36,328 nt of DNA, taken from contig DHVJ01000051.1 of assembly GCA_002412595.1 (NCBI GenBank), positions 15,665 through 51,992 of the forward strand, read 5' to 3'. The notes beneath the pieces are model-generated. The model worked only from the letters and a program-made list of their open reading frames with translations. It searched no databases and was not told the DNA's origin. The stretch's first letter is position 1, and every line of letters begins with the position of its first letter. Source of the stretch: Anaerolineaceae bacterium UBA5211. Its GTDB lineage: Bacteria; Chloroflexota; Anaerolineae; Anaerolineales; Anaerolineaceae. The position numbers and the translations under genes are program-made. This document shows positions 14,044 to 19,443 of the stretch, piece by piece.

Positions 14044-14430
14044 ATGGCTGAAAAAATGTTGAAGCCCTCTGCAGGGGCAGAGGGCGGAAATCCTCGAGCG
14101 CTCGGGGCATCCAGCCCCGAAGCGAAGAGGAAATCGACCTCCGACGCGAAGCTGATCAAGAAGCTTTTCCAGCTGGAACCTTTGGACTGGGCCAGATATC
14201 CTAACGGTACGCTGGTCTTTATCGCTCCGGATGGATCCAAGTTCAGATACACCAACCAACAGCTGGATGAACTTTCGGAGGTTCCTGCAGAACCGGAAAA
14301 AGAAAATTCAGAACTAACGCCGGCGGGCACTGCCCCTGCTTCGCAGGTGCAAGACGGGCCCCCCCCGACTACCGCGGCTAACGCCGCGGCGCCCACCGGC
14401 TCGGTTTCTTACCCGCAAGGGCAGGAGTAA
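14044..14430 (+). CDS. Hypothetical phage protein overlapping RNA motif copy 3
   Basis: A 128-aa protein I do not recognise. Residues about 35-80 look structured (AKLIKKLFQLEPLDWARYPN, GTLVFIAPDGSKFRYTNQQL), while residues about 7-30 are encoded by RNA motif copy 3 and read as low-complexity Gly/Ala/Ser. The C-terminal 50 residues are Pro/Ala/Thr/Glu-rich and probably disordered. No good ribosome-binding site precedes either Met (residues 1 and 5), only 9 bases separate it from the holin-like gene, and translation may depend on coupling. It could be a small head or tail accessory protein. Confidence 0.5.
   Translation: MAEKMLKPSAGAEGGNPRALGASSPEAKRKSTSDAKLIKKLFQLEPLDWARYPNGTLVFIAPDGSKFRYTNQQLDELSEVPAEPEKENSELTPAGTAPASQVQDGPPPTTAANAAAPTGSVSYPQGQE
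14064..14130 (+). ncRNA. Two-hairpin RNA motif, copy 3
   Basis: P1: GCCCTCTGC (14064-14072) pairs with GCAGAGGGC (14077-14085), loop AGGG. Linker GGAAAT. P2: CGGGGC/GCCCCG around loop ATCCA (14109-14113), a bulged A at 14120, then CGCT/AGCG and CCTC/GAGG. It begins 30 bases after the holin-like stop codon. Here it also lies inside a reading frame. Confidence 0.6.
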
Positions 14431-14498
14431 AACAAGTCGCGCTGAACAGCGGGGCCGGTAAATCCCCCAGCTGATCAGCTTATGAAAGGGTAAGAAGT

Positions 14499-14566
14499 CA
14501 TCTGTGGGCATCCAGTATAAAAGCGCTTTTCTGTTTTTATCTGTGTCCATCTGTGGTTAAAAAAGG
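14499..14566 (+). repeat. Leader repeat 4 (before putative connector)
   Basis: CATCTGTGGGCATCCAG opens the leader, a middle with AAAAGCGCTTTT follows, and TATCTGTGTCCATCTGTGG ends it, followed by TTAAAAAAGG. The AAAGG leads directly into the next gene's ATG at 14576. Same family as leaders 1-3 and 5. Confidence 0.75.
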
Positions 14567-14575
14567 TTTTTAAAA

Positions 14576-15226
14576 ATGGCCAATCTCACCAGCTACCGCA
14601 CCCGTCTCACCAACTCCCTGAACGACACAACCACCAAGTACAGCAACGACGTGCTGGACGAGGCCCTGCGCAAGACGCTTAGCGAATACACCCGCGCATT
14701 CCCCAACATCTGCACCCGGGAAATCACGATCGGAACGGCCGGCCGCCCGCAGAGCCTGAGCGCCTGCAGCAACCTGATCAACGTCATTCAACTGGTGCAC
14801 CCGTGGGTCGCCGGCGCGGCCGATCCGTTCATCAACGAACGAGAGGACTTCGTGATCACCTGGCAGGATGGCACCCCCACGGCCTACTTTACCGGCCTGG
14901 ATATCCCCCAGGCAGGAGAGGCGCTCTTCGTGAAATACGCCGGCAAGCAAACCATCGAGGAGCTGGACGAAGCCGTCCAGACCACTGTGCGCGACGACCA
15001 CGAGGATCTCTTGATCGTGGGCGCGGCCGGCCAGGCGGCCATGATCCGCGCGTCCGGATTGAATGAATCCTGGGGCGTGAAATCCGGAGAAATGAGCCAG
15101 CTCATGGTGTGGGGCAACAACCAGTACGGCCGCTTTTTGGAGTTCCTGGCCGAAATCCGCACCGAACAGTCGATCAATATCTTTCCGGAAACCTACTGGA
15201 CGCTGGACGATTGGGACGAACAGTAA
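14576..15226 (+). CDS. Putative phage head-tail connector / adaptor protein
   Basis: A 216-aa protein. The N-terminal half (SYRTRLTNSLNDTTTKYSND, VLDEALRKTLSEYTRAFP) resembles phage adaptor proteins that start with a helical 'L-x-D-x-x-x-x-x-Y-s-D-x-x-L-d-x-A-L-x-x-y' pattern, and is followed by beta structure (REITIGTAGRPQSL, FVITWQDGTPTAYFTGLDIP). Such proteins dock under the portal ring and join head to tail. The position after portal and capsid agrees. The ATG follows AAAAAAGG of leader 4. Its stop overlaps the next start (TAATG), so the two are co-translated. The call is by pattern and context. Confidence 0.55.
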   Translation: MANLTSYRTRLTNSLNDTTTKYSNDVLDEALRKTLSEYTRAFPNICTREITIGTAGRPQSLSACSNLINVIQLVHPWVAGAADPFINEREDFVITWQDGTPTAYFTGLDIPQAGEALFVKYAGKQTIEELDEAVQTTVRDDHEDLLIVGAAGQAAMIRASGLNESWGVKSGEMSQLMVWGNNQYGRFLEFLAEIRTEQSINIFPETYWTLDDWDEQ

Positions 15227-15774
15227 TGGGCAACTGGGAAGACCTGCAGAAAAAGTACCAATGGATGACGCGCGGGGAGAATTGCCGCATCTGCGACGCC
15301 ATGGCCGGCCGGGTGTACACCTACGATACTTGGATCGCGGCTTCCATCCTGCCCGGCTTTCACCTGCATTGCAACTGCTATTTGAAGCACGTCGACGACG
15401 ACACCCCCGAATCGGACAAGGATATCTTCGGCTCGGACATCGATCTCCTACTGGATAACGATTATCTTCTCTCGCTCAATATCAACTACAACTGGCAGCC
15501 GTATAACCAGTACCTGGCCGGGGCGGTGGATAAAGCCATGAGTGAGGGGCTATCGTTGAGCGAGGCGGTGAGTTCCTCCCTGGGCTACAGCCTGGGGGGC
15601 GTGTTCACATCTTCGCCGCAGAAGATCTGGAACCAGTTCTCGCAGTGGCGCGTGTTCCGTGCCCTGCAGGAAAGTATCGATGGGACCCTGACCACTACAT
15701 TAAGCCCCACCGTGACCGTGCCGACGGCCGTTAGCCCTGGCACGACCTATAAATACCAAAAGAATTGGGATTGA
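15226..15774 (+). CDS. Phage Mu F-like head morphogenesis protein
   Basis: A 182-aa protein. Residues about 20-55 carry CRICDAMAGRVYTYDTW followed by PGFHLHCNCYL, which match the C-x-x-C...H-x-x-C-x-C pattern in the C-terminal domain of phage Mu F-like minor head proteins. The usual long N-terminal region is absent, so this is a compact version containing the metal-binding-like module plus a new tail (SLNINYNWQPYNQYLAGAVD and onward). The family assists portal and head assembly, and some members are ejected or act as toxins. It starts inside the preceding stop codon (TAATG). Confidence 0.65.
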   Translation: MGNWEDLQKKYQWMTRGENCRICDAMAGRVYTYDTWIAASILPGFHLHCNCYLKHVDDDTPESDKDIFGSDIDLLLDNDYLLSLNINYNWQPYNQYLAGAVDKAMSEGLSLSEAVSSSLGYSLGGVFTSSPQKIWNQFSQWRVFRALQESIDGTLTTTLSPTVTVPTAVSPGTTYKYQKNWD

Positions 15775-15783
15775 GGTGCAACC

Positions 15784-16281
15784 ATGCCGACAATCGGAAC
15801 TGACTGCGATGTGCTGCTGGTACATCCGGACGTGAATGATGGGAACCCATACGGATTTGTATTAGCCCCCGATGCATCCAATAACGGATCCTCGGTATCG
15901 GTGCAGCGAGAGCTGGACAACGATGACGAGATCCAGATCTATATCTTCTTCACCATCGTGCTGGCGGATGAGCTGCGCAACCCGGACGGCTCTATGCATG
16001 CGGAGAACCGGCAAAGTATGTACACCATGCTGCTGGAGTATCTGGCACAAAGCGAAGGCTTGTCGATCGGGACATTCATGGGCACCTGGTTGGGCATCGG
16101 CCCGCTGGGCCATTCGGCCACCGAGCTGCACCTCATCGATGGCAGTTACATCAGCTGCAAGCTGACCAACATCAGCACCTACCATCCGCCCATCGATTCG
16201 GAGACCTTCTTCGGTTCCGAGTGGCAGGCGGACACACCCGCGGACGACGTGCTCACCTGGGACACGTCCGTGTGGAGATGA
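15784..16281 (+). CDS. Hypothetical virion protein
   Basis: A 165-aa acidic protein I do not recognise. It is preceded by a good ribosome-binding site (GAGGTG five bases before ATG). Alternating beta segments are visible (DDEIQIYIFFTIVLADELR, ATELHLIDGSYISCKLTNIS), with an ENRQSMYTMLLEYLAQSEGL helix between. The size and its place after the connector and Mu F-like genes suggest a tail-terminator or neck-type protein, but no motif proves this. Confidence 0.5.
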   Translation: MPTIGTDCDVLLVHPDVNDGNPYGFVLAPDASNNGSSVSVQRELDNDDEIQIYIFFTIVLADELRNPDGSMHAENRQSMYTMLLEYLAQSEGLSIGTFMGTWLGIGPLGHSATELHLIDGSYISCKLTNISTYHPPIDSETFFGSEWQADTPADDVLTWDTSVWR

Positions 16282-16345
16282 TCCTCTTTCCTCCCTCGCC
16301 CAATGCTTCGCATGGGGAGAGGGTCAGGGGTGAGGGCAATTGAAC
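16282..16345. repeat. CCCTC...GAGGG palindromic repeat
   Basis: CCCTCGCCC and AATGC pair with GCATGGGGAGAGGG around TTC, followed by TCAGGGGTGAGGG, a form often repeated in bacterial intergenic DNA. It follows the stop at 16281 directly and precedes leader 5. Confidence 0.5.
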
Positions 16346-16410
16346 CATCTGTGTGCATTCAGCATAGAGTTTTGATGCTTTTATCTGTGTGCATCTGTGG
16401 TTAAAAAAAA
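16346..16410 (+). repeat. Leader repeat 5 (before the acidic zinc-tail protein)
   Basis: CATCTGTGTGCATTCAGCAT, a T-rich middle, then ATCTGTGTGCATCTGTGG and TTAAAAAAAA. It is followed by GAAAGG eight bases before the ATG at 16430. Same family and arrangement as leaders 1-4. Confidence 0.75.
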
Positions 16411-16429
16411 GAATTGAAAGGACAACAAC

Positions 16430-16963
16430 ATGATCGAAGGAACTTTCAACCGCACCAGCAAGACGCTGGTTTGGAACGGCGTAACCTACAACATCAAGGG
16501 CATGATCGACGTGCAGGGCAAGACCGTGGACGTGATCAACGCCCAGGCCGAACAGATCTACAACGAGCTGGGGCGCAACGCCCTGGTGTACACCAACAAG
16601 GGACTGTGGGACAGCCTCGAGGACAATTCCGGCCTGAAGGACAACATCGCCGCCAAGACGGATCTCTTCCTGGCCTGGTTCGGGACCGTCCAGCCGGAGT
16701 ACGGCACGAACAACAGCGTGCTGCCGACCGGCTGGTCTGATTTCGTGCTGTGGAATGACCAGGACGGGCATTACAAACTGATCAAGAACGGCGGGGAAGC
16801 CTTGGCCACGCTGCTGGAATATTGCGAGGTTGCCACTGCGGACGATAGCGGTTCTGACGACAGCAGCGGCGACGATGGTTCCGGTGATGATTCCAGCTCT
16901 TCCGGAAGCGGGGAAACCATCCTGCACCTCTACTGCCCGCACTGCGGTGAGAAGATCTTTTAG
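16430..16963 (+). CDS. Phage protein with acidic linker and C-terminal CPHC knuckle
   Basis: A 177-aa protein. Residues 1-130 form a domain I do not recognise (GTFNRTSKTLVWNGVTYNIK, AEQIYNELGRNALVYTNKGL). Then comes a run of about 25 Ser, Asp and Gly residues, and the protein ends LHLYCPHCGEKIF, half of a zinc ribbon with only one CxxC pair. Metal binding would need a second pair from another subunit. The layout of globular domain, flexible linker and terminal hook suggests a virion decoration or docking protein, but function is unknown. The stop codon is two bases before RNA motif copy 4. Confidence 0.5.
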   Translation: MIEGTFNRTSKTLVWNGVTYNIKGMIDVQGKTVDVINAQAEQIYNELGRNALVYTNKGLWDSLEDNSGLKDNIAAKTDLFLAWFGTVQPEYGTNNSVLPTGWSDFVLWNDQDGHYKLIKNGGEALATLLEYCEVATADDSGSDDSSGDDGSGDDSSSSGSGETILHLYCPHCGEKIF

Positions 16964-16965
16964 GA

Positions 16966-17032
16966 GCGCTCTGCGAGGGCAGAGCGCGGATATGCTCCGC
17001 CGTCGGAGGTATCCAGCCGACAGACGGAGGAG
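16966..17032 (+). ncRNA. Two-hairpin RNA motif, copy 4
   Basis: P1: GCGCTCTGC (16966-16974) pairs with GCAGAGCGC (16979-16987), loop GAGG. Linker GGATAT. P2: CTCCGCC pairs with GGAGGAG with one mismatch, and an upper GTCGG/CCGAC stem carries the ATCCA loop sequence (17011-17015) in a slightly larger loop, with an unpaired A at 17022. It begins two bases after the preceding stop codon. Confidence 0.6.
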
Positions 17033-17601
17033 TATAGTTCTTGTAATGGACGCTCCCTCGCCCGCGGCTGCCGCCTTGACCTCGGTCGCTTGGTACGCCT
17101 CGCCCGCGCCTCGCAGATCCTCGCCCCGGAGGGGCGAGGGCTGCGGGCGCGACCTCGGCTCTGATTCGGCCGGCCGCGCCTTGCAGGCGCGACCTGGTAA
17201 TTATCCAAAAGATAAGGGTCTTTGACATGGCCAAGGGCGCAGAACGCATCCATCATTCCCGCGCGCTGTTTTCGAAGCACCTCCGGATGAGCGTTTCGCG
17301 CTGGGGCGCCAACAATCAGGCGCCCCGCGCTTCGGCGCTGCACCGTCGGCTTGCTTCTCAACAACGCGCTGACAGGTTTCTTACTGTTTCTATTTCGGCG
17401 CTCCAAAAGGCACGCGAAAAAGCCCGCTTAATACCCGTGGGATGTTGCGGCGCATGATGAAGCGATGCGCCGCACAACCCACGGGAGCGGGCATCTTCGC
17501 TAAAAACATGCCCTTTGTCGCGCCTTTGAGCAAGAAAAGTATTTCGGGACGGCGTCGCTCGGCGGCCATCCCCCAGCAAAAATAATCTCAGGAGATGATT
17601 T
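17033..17601 (+). other. Gene-poor, hairpin-rich stretch before the surface protein
   Basis: CTCGCCCC/GGGGCGAG (loop within about 17113-17133), GCGCC/GGCGC (about 17187-17202), GGGGCGCC/GGCGCCCC (about 17302-17325) and the long hairpin at 17422-17492 follow one another. A 76-codon frame at 17227-17457 crosses these palindromes and has no recognisable protein character, so I do not call it. AGGAG just before 17602 is the ribosome-binding site of the next gene. Confidence 0.4.
17422..17492. repeat. Long perfect-arm hairpin
   Basis: GCCCGCT (17422-17428), CCCGTGGG (17434-17441) and TGCGGCGCAT (17446-17455) pair in nested order with ATGCGCCGCA (17465-17474), CCCACGGG (17478-17485) and AGCGGGC (17486-17492). 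About 25 base pairs surround a 9-nt loop, with small bulges. GCGAA/TTCGC may extend it outward. No T-run follows, so it is not a standard terminator. Confidence 0.6.
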
Positions 17602-18924
17602 ATGACTTATCCGTCCAGCTCTCAAGTGTCCGCCGGCGACGCCACCCTCGCCACTCATTACAACACCCTGCGTTCCGACGCCCTTTTCCTCGGCCAATCC
17701 GACGATGACGCCGTCAACCTGGCCGCGCTGCTCGAGCGCTACGAATCCCGCCTCAAAATTGAGCGCCTCAACACCGACCAGGTGCGCGTCGTGGCCTCGG
17801 AAACCGAGCCGGTTTCTCTCATGATTGCCGGCTACATGGTCCAAGCTGTGGCCAACGTTGACCTGGCCACGGACCAGAAGCCGTCCGGAACGGAAAACAC
17901 CCACTACATTTTTGCCAACCGCGCCGATGATTCAACCACATTCACCCTGACCGTCTCCACTTCCAACACGGAAGGGGAAAACCAACGCCGCATTGGCTGC
18001 TTTTATTGGGATGGTGCCAAGATCGAGAAGGACAGCGTGCGCACCGAGCTGGCCGTGCAAATCAAGAGCCTGCTTTCGTACGTCGAGCCGCAAATCTGCG
18101 AGGGTCGCCTGACCGTGTCCACCGGCGTGAGTGTGCCTTCTTCCGACGTTTCCAGCTCGGCTAATGTTTATTTCACGCCCCACACCGGCAACCGCGTCGC
18201 GCTTTACGTGCCTAACTACGGTTGGCGCCTGTACACTTTCAGCGAGCTTTCTCTGGATCTCGCGTCCATCTCGACCGACACCAATGTGGATATCTGGCTC
18301 TACGATAATGCTGGCAGCCTGGCTCTGGCCTATTCGACCTGGTCCAACGACACCCTGCGCGCCACCGCCATCGTGCGCCAGGACGGGATCTATTGCAAGA
18401 GTGGCGCCCTGAACTACCGCTACCTGGGCACCGTGCGCACATCCGCGGCCGGCGCAACCTGCGACACCAAGCTAAAGCGCTTCGTGTGGAATTATTACAA
18501 CCGTGTTCCCCGCACGCTCTATCGCCACGAAAACACCGAATCTTGGACATATTCGGTGCGTGCCTGGCGCGCCTGGAACAATTCCAACGACAACCGCGTG
18601 CAATTCGTTATCGGCGTGAACGAGATCCAGGTGAAGCTGAATTTTTACGCAGCTACTAACAACTCGTCCGCCATCATCCGCTCGGTTGGCATCGGCCTGG
18701 ATTCGGTCATCCTGCCCTCGACTGATTCCCTGTGGGCTGCTTTCTCAGTGGCCGAGCGCGCCCCGGCCCAAGCCATCTACACCGGTTACCCGGGCGTTGG
18801 CTTCCACTTCCTGCAGCTGCTCGAATTAGGGTATGCTTCACCGGCCGTCACCTACTATGGCTCCTATACAACCAACAGCGTGGAGGTGGATCATTCCGGC
18901 GCTATCGGTTCTATCGACGGGTAA
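17602..18924 (+). CDS. Fibre-like phage surface protein
   Basis: A 440-aa structural protein. Residues 1-150 (QVSAGDATLATHYNTLRSDA) resemble the N-termini of phage tail or surface proteins. From about 168 on, GRLTVSTGVSVPSSDVSSSA, VYFTPHTGNRVALYVPNYGW, then DVWLYDN-like IWLYDNAG, AIVRQDGIYCKSGALNYRYL and GTVRTSAAGATCDTKLKRFVWNYYNRV split over residues 260-310, match a beta-rich module often seen in environmental phage structural proteins, probably exposed for host binding. AGGAG stands seven bases before the ATG. It is the largest gene after the capsid and the only clear candidate for a receptor-binding protein. No tape-measure gene accompanies it. Confidence 0.65.
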   Translation: MTYPSSSQVSAGDATLATHYNTLRSDALFLGQSDDDAVNLAALLERYESRLKIERLNTDQVRVVASETEPVSLMIAGYMVQAVANVDLATDQKPSGTENTHYIFANRADDSTTFTLTVSTSNTEGENQRRIGCFYWDGAKIEKDSVRTELAVQIKSLLSYVEPQICEGRLTVSTGVSVPSSDVSSSANVYFTPHTGNRVALYVPNYGWRLYTFSELSLDLASISTDTNVDIWLYDNAGSLALAYSTWSNDTLRATAIVRQDGIYCKSGALNYRYLGTVRTSAAGATCDTKLKRFVWNYYNRVPRTLYRHENTESWTYSVRAWRAWNNSNDNRVQFVIGVNEIQVKLNFYAATNNSSAIIRSVGIGLDSVILPSTDSLWAAFSVAERAPAQAIYTGYPGVGFHFLQLLELGYASPAVTYYGSYTTNSVEVDHSGAIGSIDG

Positions 18925-18961
18925 ATCTAGCGGGTGTTCGTTTTATCCCCGCTCGGGCAAG

Positions 18962-19057
18962 GCGCGAAAAAAAGCGGTGCGTCGCTCCCGCTCTTGCAAA
19001 TACTCCACTTTCCTCGTTTTTATTCAAGGGAAAGTGGGGTACAAGCTTTTTTCGCGC
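18962..19057. repeat. Nested palindrome between the last two phage genes
   Basis: The outer arms GCGCGAAAAAAAGC (18962-18975) and GCTTTTTTCGCGC (19045-19057) enclose inner arms TACTCCACTTTCC (19001-19013) and GGGAAAGTGGGGTA (19028-19041). The transcript could form a long stem or a cruciform. A similar GCGCGAAAAA/GCGAAAAAGC word occurs near 17414. It has no coding potential. Confidence 0.5.
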
Positions 19058-19117
19058 TCCCTCGACGGGGTCGCCTGCGTATGTAAGAATTATTTGTAAA
19101 TCAAAAAGGATATCCGT

Positions 19118-19438
19118 ATGACTACTAGCGTTAATCCCACCAAATTGCATCAAGAACTTTTGGCTGCCGGTCTTCCGGTGGTCAGTGTTTCCTCTGATGG
19201 CCGCGTGGATTATTCCCGCGCCCTCACCACGACCGAGCAAACCACCGCTGCGGCTGTGATCGCTGCCCACAATACGGCGCAATCCACCGAAGAAGCCCGC
19301 GTCGATGCCTATCTCAATGGCGGAATCACCCTGCAAAACATGGTCTTTGCCCTCTGGTCCAAGGTCATGCAAGAGGATTCCACCAACGCCGATGTCATTC
19401 AGACAACCATGGACAACATCAACACCACTATTAATTAG
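19118..19438 (+). CDS. Small phage protein (tail/fibre accessory type)
   Basis: A 106-aa protein. The N-terminus MTTSVNPTKLHQELLAAGLP followed by VVSVSSDGRVDYSRALT and the helix TEQTTAAAVIAAHN resembles short phage proteins encoded just after tail fibres, which often begin with a helix and a 'v-x-v-x-x-d-g-x-v' strand. The rest is helical (EEARVDAYLNGGITLQNMVF). The ATG has AAAGGA seven bases upstream. It is the last gene of the block: its stop is only 5 bp from the stop of convergent guaA, so the phage block ends here. Exact role unknown. Confidence 0.5.
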   Translation: MTTSVNPTKLHQELLAAGLPVVSVSSDGRVDYSRALTTTEQTTAAAVIAAHNTAQSTEEARVDAYLNGGITLQNMVFALWSKVMQEDSTNADVIQTTMDNINTTIN

Positions 19439-19443
19439 AAGAT

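Noticed and set aside
8735..16410. ATCTGTG repeats as a CRISPR array
   Set aside because: Copies are kilobases apart, each directly before a gene, with no regular spacers and no cas genes.
9463..17032. Two-hairpin motif as hammerhead or HDV-like ribozyme, or as intrinsic terminator
   Set aside because: No CTGATGA...GAAA core or HDV nested-pseudoknot pattern could be drawn, and no T-run follows the stems.
17227..17457. A 76-codon frame beginning MAKGAERIHHSRALFSKHLR
   Set aside because: It crosses strong palindromes, is rich in Arg and Ala without motifs, and has no good ribosome-binding site. Probably not coding.
17033..18924. Diversity-generating retroelement around the fibre-like gene
   Set aside because: No reverse transcriptase and no adenine-biased template/variable repeat pair were seen.
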